In this document: positions 35,301-46,585 of the stretch, piece by piece | Position numbering within the stretch: position 1 is the first letter of the stretch | Layout of the letters: each line of letters begins with the position of its first letter | DNA from: Sternotherus odoratus | Lineage: Eukaryota > Chordata > Testudines > Kinosternidae | Length of the DNA stretch: 64,000 nt | Reading direction: 5' to 3' | Assembly (NCBI GenBank): GCA_032164245.1 | Contig: JAVMKO010000022.1 | Coordinates: 12,275,845-12,339,844, forward strand | Translations under genes and position numbers: made by a program | The notes under the pieces: generated by a model | Database searches by the model: none | What the model saw: the letters and a program-made list of their open reading frames with translations, nothing else | What the model was told of the DNA's origin: nothing

Positions 35301-38300
35301 TGTACACCCTGCTCTGGAATTGTGCCCAGACCTCTTCAGCATTCCTTTCTTTATGACATTTTTTTCCCCTTGCAAGACTAACTTCCTTCTCACATGAGCC
35401 CTTATGGCATTTAGCAGTGGCCTTGCTACCAAGGTAACAAAGAGTCCTGTGGCACTATAAAGTATATAAAGTATAGTTAGTCTTTAAGGTGCCACAGGAC
35501 TCTTTGTTACCTCTGCTATTCCAGACCAACACGGCTACCTCTCTGATTCTTGCTACCAAGGGCGGTTTTCCAATAGGCACTTTAATGAGAAGGCTCTTGC
35601 AACTCATGCACTCTTGAGAGCAGTGGCTCTTTCTTCAGTGATCAACAGCCTGCGCATCGCATAGCACCCTCCATTTTCATTGCCCGTGCAAGGTGCTGTC
35701 TTGACAGCCCTGGAGATCAAAGCACACTAGCTAACCACCAAGCAGGGGCAACAGCAGAAGGGACAGGGAAAGCTTTCCTGGTCGTGCCTCACCCCTGACT
35801 TGGAGGAGTCACCATGAGGGAGCTCAGTCAGACCCCAGCCTCTCTGAGATTGCCACAAACGGGCTGGTTGTTGGGTCATCTTTTGCTACAGACTCTTGCC
35901 TCTGGGAAAACACAATGAGACGTGCCAAAGTCATTCCAAATGAAAGAGGTGTAGGTGCTCATGATAGGAGATCATGAAACCGGACCAAATAAAGTCAGGC
36001 AGGGCTCTCTCATCAGCATCTGAAGGGTAATAGAAACTTCCTCGGAGAGGGATGGCCTAATTCTGTCCCACAGTCATGAAGAAGCCAGTGAATGCTCATC
36101 CAAGGCAGGGCACTTGGTGCACAGAAAACCTCCTCAAACCTGAAATGCTGGTTCTCAGAGAACCACTCCAGAGAGTAGAAGCACCTCACTATGAGTCAGA
36201 GGGCGGCTGCGTAAAGCTAGCTGTGCATAGCAAATACATGCAGTTGTTATGGCCAGCACTGTCAAGAGAGGCCACTGACTTTTTGGAAGACAAACATGTG
36301 ACAAAACATGTGACAAGGCTAATTTTGAGAGGTGCGGCACACCCACAACTCCAAAAGAATTCCCTGAGAGTAGCAGGCCCCTGAAACATTATTTTAACAT
36401 CTCAAAAAATTGGACGCCCACAATTATTGGACACTTGAAAATATAGGCCTTCATTTCCGTAGGGGTGTTTCCCTGTAATCTAGTATGTGACACTTACACC
36501 TCTCAGAATGCAAGGGCAAATGAATACTTAGATATCACTCTATTTCCCTGTTAGCAAGCTACTATGTGTATTGCGCTCCTGAGATTCCAGTTAATGTGGA
36601 ATAGCTAAGAATTGCTGGTTTCTATTTGTCCCCTCGCTTTATGCTTTCAGGGCTGTACCAGAAAAGGCCAGGCTAGCTTGTATGAAATGCCATTAGAGGC
36701 CTCTTTGCTGGGCTTTTGTTGGCAAAGTTGCAGACCTCAAGGAAATCCTATTGACGTCATGGCCTGACATCTTCAGCTGGAGAGGTGCCGCTGGGCCAAG
36801 GCAAAAGGGGAGAAATCCTGAAATGCTTCCTTATCCCCTCTGTTCTCCTTAGCCCTTCAACAAAAGCTAAGATTCTTGCCCAAAAAGCGCGCGTGCACGT
36901 GCGCACACACACACACACACACATATTGTGTGTATCTCCAGGAACCACAGAATGTCCTGTATGGGAATAAAAGTTGATTTGTAATTAAAAAAAAAGAACA
37001 GCCAGAAGTCCATCTAGCCTGGCAGCCGGCCTCTGACGGTTGATACCCGGTGCCTGAAAATTAGCCAACCCGTTCCCCACTGTTAATGTGCCTGGTCACT
37101 TGAATATTGACATATGTTTTGGGCCTGATGAGGATGTTCTCCTGAGTGTGTCATGATCCATTTAGGGCAGGCACTGAAGGCTGGGACTGGGACTCTGTAA
37201 AGCGCACAATGAGGGAACATCTGCATTTTCCATTTGGCCAAGCATTGGAAGGAAACTCTGGGCAAGAGTGAGGGTGGGGAAGTTATTTGCCATGTTCATT
37301 TATAGTCTCTTCTCTCTGGGAGACCCTCTCGGGTTTCTCTGCCACGTCTAATCGCAGCTTCTTCTGGAACCCAGCCACGCTGCTCCCAACACAGACTAAA
37401 AGGGACTGCTTTAACTAGTCAGCCATTTTTGCCCCATCCTACCTGCTGCTGAGGGTGATCTCTCTGGGACATAAACTTCGACCCCCCGAGTGAGACAGCT
37501 TAATAGCACTCTAGTGAGTTGGGCACTATTCTAGTCCTCAGTGGGCACCCTTTCCTGGCAGCATTAATGTAAATAGGAGCCAGCTGGCATTCATGAATCC
37601 AGGCCAAGGTAACTGTTGCAAAAGCCCCATCCTTGATCGGTATCAGCAACACTCCGAGTGGGTGGGGTTGAGAATCCGAAACATTCGAGTGTCTGACGGT
37701 ATGTGTCAAATTGCAGGACAATGGTCACATTTCAGTTTACAGCCAGCAATGTGCTGGATCTGTGTACAATCCAGGAAGGAAGATATTTTTAGTAACCTGT
37801 ATCCACTGTATAATTATCAGGTGGTGTGGAAAACACAACCCAAACAATTGCAGTGTTTCTTTTTGACTATAGTAAGTTATGGGGTTCTTAGAACAATTTT
37901 TTTTGGTGGCCTCAGGGTGCGGCCACTAACTCTTGCTGGTGGCCGCTCTCACACTTTTTCCAAGCCCGATGAGCACACACGCTGGCCCCATGTGTTTCCA
38001 GAGGCGCTGCCCGCAGCCCCCAGGAGGCTGCAGGGAACTGATCCAACACTCCGCTGGTAGTGCCAGCAAACACCAAGGCAGCCGGGAGCAACAGCTGGAC
38101 ACTACAGAGAGGGAGGGCGCTGCTTTGCCGCCGTGCCCTCCTCCCCCATCCCCATCTCAGCCCAGGAGGCTGCTGTGACTGCAGAAAAATCCCCCGATTG
38201 CCTCAATGAGCAATGCAAACCCACATGCTGCACGGCACAAACTAACCTGTAACTATTGGGGGTCAGGAGGAAGATTTCCCTATGGTCAGGTTATTCTGTA

Positions 38301-41300
38301 ACACCTTCCTCTGAAGCAGCTGCTGCTGTCCGCTGTCAGAGACAGAGACTGGGCTCTATGTGCCATTGCTCTGGAAATTCTTGTGTTCCTAAATTATCTC
38401 ACACTGCTTTCTTTTCACACCCAGTGCCTTTACAGTCAGTTAATCCAGACTCTCAGCGTATTTATGATGGTGGAGGAGATTATGTGTTAAAATGAAACTT
38501 TGGCCGGTGGGACCTTGGAACCCAACTGCAATCTCTTGCAAAAGTAAAATATTGCCAAATGAAAGGCAAAGGGCACTGGTACAGCATTATCCAGGGGTTT
38601 GTAAGAGAAATGCAGGCAGGCCGTGCAATGGTGGAAACTGCTCTTAGGGCAACATTCTCTTTGCACAAAGGACTGTAAAGAGTTTCCTAGAAGAAGCCAT
38701 TAGCCGTGCACATCACCACATTTTATGGGCCCTACAAAACCCAGGACCTGTGCTATCTGTTCTTGAGCTCTAGCTGCTGGCTCTTTATCTGTTAACAATG
38801 TACGTTTTCTACAGATAAAGAGGACTCCTGTACAGGAGCCAGCAGGCTGTTATAAATTTCTCCCTACAGTGGTACAGAATGGCCCAGTTCAGCCTTGTCC
38901 AGCACTTTGTGCAATCACAGCAAAGTGAGTGTGTTATGCCACTGTTCTGATTTGGTAGCTGACTGCACACGGGGCCTGGCAAGGATGAACTGAGCCTGAA
39001 ATATCTATAATGAAGTCTTGAGATGGTTCAGCGGAGGCTCAAAACTGCTGAGTAAAGCGTTGGTCCAGGAATTAGGGTTCCAGTCCCGGCAGGGCTTGGT
39101 CTGTAATTTTCATGCATTAGTGTAGGTTTAGCGAGCAGCAAAAACTTTAAACACTTTTGCTGAATGATCATCACAGTGAGTCACCGGAGGGGCAGGTTGG
39201 GCTGTTTGTGTTTGGCAGGCATAGGAGGCCCTCGTTCAGCATTTCAGCCTAGTTGAAAGTGCCACGAATGAGGCCACTTCTCAGAAAAAGGGCAACTGGA
39301 GCTGAACAAAACTTTTGCACCCCAAGTGACCTGAAATGGCCCGGGCTTCAGATAGCTTCACAAGCCTGAAGCTCAGCAGGGTCACTAAGATTTGGGCACC
39401 TGGGCCAGGCCCTGTTTTGCTTTTGCATCAAAAGGCTTCTGAATTTGCAGTGCAGATGCAAAAATAGTTGAGATTCAGCAATTTCACCTGGGTTTTATGG
39501 TGGGTCCTCGGTGCTAACTAGGGAGAGGAATACAAACCCATGAGGGTTGGGGAGTGGAAGGCAGTGTCCTAGAATATCAGGGGTGGAAGGGACCTCAGGA
39601 GGTATCTAGTCCAACCCCCTGCTCAAAGCAGGACCAATCCCCAACTAAATCATCTCACCATGGCACTTAACCAGGACCCCATTGTGCTAGGTGTTGTGTA
39701 GATACAGTTGTGAGTTTTCTTACCATCCACTTATTTAACCCTTTCAGAACACCCAGGAGACACATGGAGTGGCTGTACCAACCCCTTCTGTGCCAGAGGG
39801 CTTTGAAGAAAAAGCATCTCTAGGTAAGGTGTCCTCTCTGCTGAGGTATTCAAAGGCCTTAAAATGGCTTTAATGCACAGATCTGCTTATGTTGCCGTCA
39901 CCGTTCCTTAATCATGCAACTAGTTTGACTGAAGACAATATACTGAGGCATCAGGATTTGGTCTCTTGTGTTTCCACACAAACTGAGCAAGCTTTCAGTT
40001 GCTGGCTGGCTTGAGGAGGATTCCAAGTGTCCTCAGGGAAAAGGACTGAAACACAGTTACGAGATGCTTTCATCAGATAAAGCCAACACCCGCAAAGCAT
40101 GTTGGGTTAGTTTCTTCTGTGATGCAACCATGGCAACTATCAAGAGTTTTTAAAAATATATAAAGTTATTCCATTGTTGACATGGAAATTTGGTTGCTTA
40201 ATTTGTTCCTTTATTCAAGGGGAAGCATAGGAGGTAACTAAATTTTGTCTTGACTTTAGATAGTAGCTGTGATAATAAGAAGCCGGGAGAGCTGAATATG
40301 CTTTTCTGCCAAGTATTACATAAGAGCTTGGGAGTCCTGAAACAATCTAAGTCTAGTTGTTTCCTTTGTGGACCCAGTTTATCTGGTTTGATGCATTTTA
40401 TATGAAAATCAGTGCATCAGAAAAGACAAAGAGAGCACCGAGGGAGAGTACAATACAAAACAAGTCAGTAGCAATTGCTAACTTAAAACTTGTGAACCCC
40501 AATCAAAAATTCCATAAGTTATGGAAGCATCAGATAGAAGTCTACAGTGTCTTCACCTTTTATTAATTCCTCCCTAATTTTCATAACCAAATGAGCACAA
40601 CATACATTGCAGGATTTCCCAATGCAGAAAGAAGCCAAGAGACCTTTTCTCTATTAACCTCAACTTGTTTTTTAAGAAAAGGCTCAATCCATTTTTTTTC
40701 TTAGTGGTGAGATACAATTCTTATGTTTTGCATAATTATGAACTAGGCTCTTATTCCTAGACTCATTCCATCTGGGCTGAAAGGTTTACAGGTATTATCC
40801 AGGCCACCTAAGGAAGGGCTAGGTGCCTTTAACTGCCAGTAAAGTCAACAGAGTTGAGGGTACTGAGCACTCTCAAGATTAAAGACCGAGAGATTAGTAT
40901 ATTTCATCGATTCCATAGAGAGTTTGGCACAAGCTATACCTGCCTCATTAGGATATGCCTCTGGGATTTTAGTTGCAAAATCAGGCCCTTCCTCTGGATA
41001 TCCTCTAAATCACAAGCATGCTACTAAGGAGTGAGTTGCAATGGCTGTGTTGCTGCTAAAATCATTTTAAATCAGGTTGTTTTAAATGAAATGCTTCCAG
41101 CTGGTTGTGTGGCACTTGACTCTTCTTAGAAGGATAGTTTTGCTGGAGATGTTCCCTGTATGGACCCTGCCAATGTGTTTAATACCAGTGTTCTTTCCCA
41201 TAGGCCTTAGGCCCCAGATCAATGGAAACTACAGAATGTACAAGTCAGCTGGAGACCTGCGGCCAAAGGCTTTTGAGGAGGACTATCTGGACAGCGATAT

Positions 41301-44300
41301 TCCTCCACCGCCTTCAATGGCCCCACCCCCACCTCCACCCTCCATGGCACCCCCACCCCCACCGATGGAAATACCACTGCCTCCACCGTGCACGGCTCCT
41401 CTTCCTCCTCCTCCTCCTCCTCCACCACCGCCCCTGCCACCACCACTACCTCCAATGGCAGCATCTCCGCCACCCGTGGCTCCGCCTCTGCTTTCGTCTT
41501 CAGCCTTATCTTCTCCCAACCCAGTGTCCCCTCCGGATTTCATTCCTCCAGCACCTCCACTTGCCTTTTTGGTGCCCCCAGCGCCTCCTCTGCCACCTCC
41601 TGCGCCTCCCGTCTCCAACGGCGTCTCCAAGTGGAAATCAGAAACCGTTCTGAACGTGAGGCAGACAGATGCCAGGGGAAATGCCAGTGTCTCCTCTCCC
41701 ACTGTCACCACTCCACCAGACTCCCACCGGAAGGAAGAGTCGCTGGCCAAGTCCACCCCAGAACCTCACCTAACTTTCCCCAGGTCATTAAAAGTACCTC
41801 CCACTGCCCCGGTGAGAAGTTCATCCATTTCCATGGAAGAGAAAGATTCCTGTGAGGATGATGGGCCTATTTCCAGGCAGCCTCACACCCGCCCTCCCCT
41901 TCCGCCGAGCTTTACGGTACGACCTGCAGCAAAGGTGCACTTAGATGGAGAAACTGAGCCAAAATCTACCTTGGATAGGCAGGCAGTAACAAAGCCCCTC
42001 AGACAAATCACAGAGCCAGTGAGCCCAAGACTAGGGTCAGACTCTGGCAAAGGGACGAATTATAATAGCTATTGGTCCCCCTTGTCACAGGCAGCAAAGG
42101 TCCCACTGGAGAAAGCTGAAAAGGACTTGGATTCAAAATCTGAGCTTCCTGCTGCGGAGGAGGAACTGGACGTGCCCTCCCCAGACTACACATCATCTGA
42201 TGATGACTGGAAGGAACCCAGTAATCTAAACCGGCTGAAGCAAGAGCTGTCAGCCCTGCTGTCCTCTTCTTCGAAAAGGGAGGAGAGACAGCTGGATAAA
42301 CCCATACCTGCCAGACCTACCAACAGTATTACTGACCATGCTAGCTCTGTTGGGTCCAAACAAGCTAAAGCTACTTCAAAGGATCCACAGTTAGCAGCAG
42401 TGGGGGAAAGTGAGAGGAAAGAGAAGATATCTACTAATTCACTCACTGCAAAAGAGAACTCCTCGGAGGTGGTTTTCTCTGCTCCAGGCAATAAACCCAC
42501 CAGCATGCAAGCAAACAGTGTTATGAAATTCAGGAATGAGCTGGAAGCACTACTCTCCCCAACAAAGGAAAGTAAACCACCAATGGGACTTACAAATCAC
42601 AGATACAGTCCAGGCACAAACAGTGTTATCCTGAATTCTGGTAGCAGCCAGACAAATTCTGGTGACCCCAGGCTGCCAAAACCTGTAGCCAATCAGCTCT
42701 CACCCACAGTAGCTTCGGTGGAAGTTGAGAAGACGCAGGAGGACTGTAAGACTCCCAGTACCCTCACCAGTAGTAAGACTTTGGAGAACTTAAACCCTGA
42801 CAATGTTCGGAAGTCTCCAGACACACGTCAGAAACCAAAGGATCAGCTCTTTGTTCGAGCCTCCTCTTCACCTTCCTCTATAGAAACTGCCTCTCCCACA
42901 CAAACCTCTGGGCCACACACAGACTTTACTCTCGTCCAATACAAGACCCATCGGGCCAAGACCAGCTCCACAAACAGTCTATCCTCTCTGACCCCATCCC
43001 AAACTATGGAGGAGGGGCTAGTCAGTACACACAATCATGATGCAGAAAGAAGCACAATCCTGTGCTCTGCTGAGAAACCATGGGTGCCTTCACAGCCATC
43101 CTCCTCCTCCATGAAAGCAGAGTGGGAGGCTGACGATGCCCTGATCCACCCTGTCACAGGAGAAAAGGTGGAGAAAGGCTCTCCAATGGCTCTCCTCCTG
43201 GCTGCAAAGCAGCGGGCCCAAAGAGGCAGGCAATCTGCCTCCCGCCAGAATAGTTATTTGTCCAAAAAGCCCCATGTTAAGCTATCCGAGAAACTCAGCA
43301 GCGGCCAGTCAGAAACTGGCTTGACCAACTTCTACTACAGTGAGTCCAAGCCCTACTCCTTTGTGGTGGTACCAAAGTCCCCGCAGAAGGAGTCCCCTGC
43401 CCAGTTTGAGGGAAAGCAGTATGACAGGATGGTTGCACCTGAAGGCAAGGTACCGGGCTTCTCGGAACCAGGACAGAGAGCCTACAGACCACTGTCGTTC
43501 TCCAGCACTTCCGAGCAAAGCCAGAGCATGCAGAAAACTTCCGCTGGGGAGTCCCAGAGCCTTTCCAAGCCAGAGCAGTTTGGTGCCTCCAGTTTAGTTC
43601 AAGGACTCTTGGAGTCCAGACACTTGAGACCGCAAGACCTGCCTCCCAAATCTGACCTTCCTCTGTACGCTGGCTCTTTCCCTCCTAGCTCCTTGCCCAA
43701 GGAGGAGGAAGAAAATGGAGAGAGACTTGACTACGAGATCATCCCACCACCACCTGAGTTCAGTAATGACGCCAACAGGGTGGCGGATGCTTCGTCAAAC
43801 GTGGCGGAGAACCGCAGGGACCCCCGTTGCCCGGATTACAGACAACCCTGGGAAAGGCAGCAGAACGTCCGCCGCCCAAGCTACGGCTATGGCAACAGTT
43901 ACGCCCTGCCCTCCAAAATGGCCCCCGACAGCAGCACGAGGAGTAGCGGATTCAGTCAGCATTACCCAGGTGGCAGTTACCCCACTAGCCTTCCTGTCTG
44001 CAGCCCAGACAGCCGCCCGCTGATCAAAAAGCGCCTGTACGTGTCTGAACCTGATAGGTCCTACACAAGAACACCCACGTCCTCCAGGAACGTTAACACA
44101 CCCGTGGCCTGTAGCCACAACATGGTGGGGTATGGCTCCCAGGCAGGGGAGGGGATGCGCCGGGTCAGCTCCACCCACAGGAGTGCCCCTGGCAGCTCGC
44201 AAGGCAGGCGGATGTCGCTGGAACCCCCTGGGAAAACCACATCTTATAGCAACACCATGAACAACGCCAAGTATAAAGGGCAGAACGGGGACTACTCTGC

Positions 44301-45123
44301 CGCCAGTGCAGCAGCAACCAGCAGGTATGTACCCGTATTGCAAGGAGAGGTGGACTGACGCTGGAACCGCTGATCAGACCCCCTTGGAATGGGGGGGGGG
44401 CAGGAGGGGTGTCCGATTTGAAACCCCAGGTCTGAACCCAGGTTCTCGTTCTGGGTCCCATCCAGGAGAGGAAGAGGCTTCTCCCTCAGTACTGGCTCAG
44501 GTGCAACTGACATCTTTTGAGAACGTCTTTGGTGCTCTCTAACTCAAACCCAAGACTTGCTTCTTCCTTCCACCTTAGTCCTAGGCCTGACTTTTCCCTC
44601 TGCCCTGAATGGCTTTAATTAATTAATGCTCCTGAATGGCTTTAATTAGATCAGGTTTGGAAGCAGATTTCAAATGCAAGCAGAGGGATTCCTTTGCCTG
44701 GGGTGCTGTAGGCACATCTTGTTGCACCTCCCTCCGATAAAGGAATGGTGCACTGTTTAAAGGCACAGAGTGCCATATGTACTGACGGTGCAGATGGAGG
44801 ACTGGTTATGGCTGAAACTGTCCTAGCCAATCTGTCCCTGCATGCGTGTCTTCCGAGTTGGGCTGTTACTGATACTATGGCAACAGGCACTGGAGAGAAC
44901 TAGTGTGCTCTGTCTGGGTGCAGAATGAAATATAGCTACACTTGGATGCCTTGCTGCTTTGTTTTATAAATGGCTTTCATGGCTTTTGATGACTTCCTTC
45001 TTTGTTTCCTTTCTCAGGCCTACCCAGGGCAACCCACAGTACAGTTCTCCTGTGAACACCTTCACTGTCAGGCCTGGGACACGGCAGCCCATTTCTTACA
45101 CGTACCAAGGTAGCCATCGATAA
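26318..45123 (+). CDS. C6orf132: C6orf132-like proline-rich protein, 5 coding exons, complete, 1188 aa
   Basis: Coding exons are 26318-26465, 31402-31517, 39748-39823, 41204-44324 and 45018-45123. All junctions have AG/GT signals and matching phases. The N-terminus (MKKNQSVQGTFSKLFGKKH, SLYATNPPWIFTQE, YYGDNR, GTATLKPRPRVRPLLTF) and the C-terminus (VNTFTVRPGTRQPISY) match my memory of human C6orf132, a protein of the same length. Residues about 145-196 are polyproline blocks separated by SMAP-type spacers. The middle is Ser/Thr/Pro-rich and probably disordered, with two related helical motifs (RLKQELSALLS near 455, FRNELEALLS near 554). Conserved islands are HPVTGEKVEKGSPMALLLAA near 759 and EIIPPPPEFSND near 958. 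There is no signal peptide or membrane segment. Its function is not known to me; the proline blocks suggest SH3, WW or profilin partners. It is divergent from the GUCA1A pair, as in human. Confidence 0.93.
30440..30545 (+). repeat. MIR/L2-like fragment in C6orf132 intron 1
   Basis: CATCTGTAAAATGGGGATAA followed by an ACTCAGAGGGTG segment and a GTACTTTGAAGACTC end matches the common amniote SINE/L2 tail. It is old and diverged. Confidence 0.5.
31136..31330. mobile_element. MITE-like element ending in a GTGTAGACC terminus
   Basis: AATATCAAGGTCGATATTAG forms an inverted pair at the left. The right half (GTCAGCGGAATGGGGTTGGT, TTGACCTAACC, then TAGTGTAGACCAGGC) matches a non-autonomous DNA element family I recall as common in turtles. 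It ends about 70 bp before the splice acceptor of C6orf132 exon 2. Confidence 0.45.
33074..33227. repeat. Degenerate minisatellite, roughly 40-bp unit
   Basis: Units of the form GGC-TGCA-AGGTGT-N-ATTAAGGAACAAT-AGGA recur about four times with heavy divergence (GGCTGTATAGGTGTTGTTAT, GGCATTGCAGAGGTGTCATT, GGCGCTGCATAGGTGTCACT). It lies in C6orf132 intron 2. Confidence 0.5.
33658..33675. repeat. (AC)n microsatellite
   Basis: An uninterrupted AC dinucleotide run in C6orf132 intron 2. Confidence 0.9.
33958..34689. mobile_element. Non-autonomous hAT-type DNA transposon in C6orf132 intron 2
   Basis: The 732-bp element begins CAGTGGTTCCCAGACTGGG and ends AGTTTGGGAACCACTG, its terminal inverted repeats. 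It is flanked by GTGTAGAG (33950-33957) and GTGTAGCG (34690-34697), an 8-bp duplication with one later mismatch. The interior is AT-rich and has no transposase frame. Confidence 0.8.
35422..35561. mobile_element. Palindromic repeat insertion with 13-bp target duplication (copy 3)
   Basis: The exact repeat CTTGCTACCAAGG (35422-35434 and 35549-35561) flanks a 114-bp insert. The left arm (AACAAAGAGTCCTGTGGCAC) and right arm (GTGCCACAGGACTCTTTGTT) are perfect reverse complements with only about 35 bp between them. The insert ends with the family terminus CAACACGGCTACCTCTCTGA. The hammerhead-like core has been lost. It lies in C6orf132 intron 2. Confidence 0.8.
36903..36922. repeat. (CA)n microsatellite
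   Basis: A CA dinucleotide run preceded by an alternating GCGCGTGCACGTGCGC segment (36887-36903), which is also prone to form Z-DNA. Confidence 0.85.
37887..38190. repeat. Probable GC-rich interspersed repeat
   Basis: GGTGGCCTCAGGGTGCGGCC, followed by an ACTAACTCTTGCTGGTGGCC segment, opens a GC-rich insert in an AT-moderate intron. I have the impression of a common reptile repeat but cannot name the family, and I see no target duplication. Confidence 0.3.
39570..39662 (-). mobile_element. CR1 LINE 3'-end fragment, minus orientation
   Basis: AATATCAGGGGTGGAAGGGA and CTAGTCCAACCCCCTGCTCA are the reverse complement of the CR1 3' terminus. It lies about 85 bp before the splice acceptor of C6orf132 exon 3. 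A further diverged repeat (GACCCCATTGTGCTAGGTGT) follows it at once. Confidence 0.75.
41296..41610 (+). repeat. Polyproline-coding low-complexity tract in C6orf132
   Basis: The tract encodes runs of up to about ten prolines divided by SMAP, MEIPL and CTAPL spacers, written with mixed CCA, CCT and CCC codons. It is compositionally biased on both strands and therefore produces several spurious long open frames in other frames. Confidence 0.85.
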
Positions 45124-46551
45124 GTTGGTTCAGGAGGCTGCTTTGCTGCCTCCAGTTACATAAACCCCACAAGCCCGTTCCAATGTGGTGTGACACAGGC
45201 TGGACCTTGACGTGGCGTTGATGAAGTTTATCCGGGAGTGGTTCTGGAGGAGTAGATGGGTTCCCAGAGTATCCTATAAGTGCACTGCTTGTAACTCATT
45301 GAGGGTGAGACTAAAACCCTTCTCAAAACACAGATATGGAGATAGCAAGGGATATGAGATATGGAGAGTAGTTACTGGAGAGGACCAGTTGTTGCACTGT
45401 TGTCTTGGGGAAAATGCCTTCTCTCTCCCCCACAGGACCATTAGGTAAATGCTCTAGCCTATTATGGCTTTTAAAATTTAAAAGAAAGAACATGCCCTGC
45501 ATGCTATTTAAAAGCACTCATTAGTGATTTTCTTTTATTAAATTCAGTTTTAAACCTACTTTAAATGCAATTTATTTGGAAGCGGGGGGGAAACTCCACT
45601 GGGAACCTGCAGGACAAGGGGAAGGAGACCGAATCCAAATATGCTTAAAAACAAGATATAGAAATAGGGAGCTTTGACAGAACAGTGGGAGTCTTGATCA
45701 GAGCAGAGGATGGAGGATCTGGAACTCTTAGAATTAATCCTAGCTCTGCCGCAGACTTCCTCACTGGCCTTGGGCAAGTCAATTAGCTGCATGTTTTCAA
45801 AAGTGGCTTTTGATTTTTGAGGGCGTCTTGATCCCCAAGGTCCATGGATGCTTCAGCATCTCTGGAAAAAAAATCACCTTTATGCTCTCTCATTGAGCAG
45901 CCAGAAATGGAGGTGTGCAAGTTTAGAAGCCACTTCTGAAAACTTGGGCCTTAAGATCTTGTCTTTATTTAATCCATTTGTAAGTGGTGCTAATGTTAAT
46001 GACTACCTGCCTCAGAAGAGTACTGAGAGGATTAACTGGTCCAGGTTTGTAAAGTGCTTTGGAGATGGAAGACACTAAGTGAATGATGATTATCCTTAAA
46101 TTCTGTCCATACTAATGGACATCGCTGTGACTTACAAACTGTGTAGAGTTTTACACTTCTCTTGTCCCTCAGAAGGATGCCCATTTTAAATCCCATGCCA
46201 AACAGTTAAGCAACTTTTCCTTTAAATTAATGTCTTATAAAGGATTTATGTCTCAAAGGTTTTAGTCTACTTTGGGGTCAGCTAATTTTTAATGTAGTCT
46301 TTAAGTAGCTGGCACACTGTCTTTTGTAGTATACCAGTCGTAAAATATTAGTGGTTTATAGCATAGTCTGTTTTTAGCTATTATTTCTGTAAATGTATTA
46401 TGGATGCACTCCGACCATCTCATCAGGCAAGTATGCTGCACTGTGTCTGCTTTCTTCCAGTTTAAATATCTGTCTGAATTACAGTCAAACAAAGGTTATC
46501 CAAATGAGATGGGAGCCATGAAAGTAACTTTAGTTAAACAGGGAACTCGAG

Positions 46552-46585
<34 letters not shown>

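Noticed and set aside
38000..38180. Possible exon in the GC-rich insert of C6orf132 intron 2
   Set aside because: No reading frame with flanking splice sites stands out, and the C6orf132 phases join correctly without it.
41086..41203. Start of C6orf132 at the ATG at 41086
   Set aside because: The first 39 codons of that open frame are intron sequence ending in a polypyrimidine tract and AG. The true start is in exon 1 at 26318.
41219..41855. Glycine-rich minus-strand frames and His/Leu- or Ser-rich plus-strand frames overlapping the C6orf132 large exon
   Set aside because: They are shadows of the proline codon runs in the real frame; splice phases and conservation support only the 1188-aa product.
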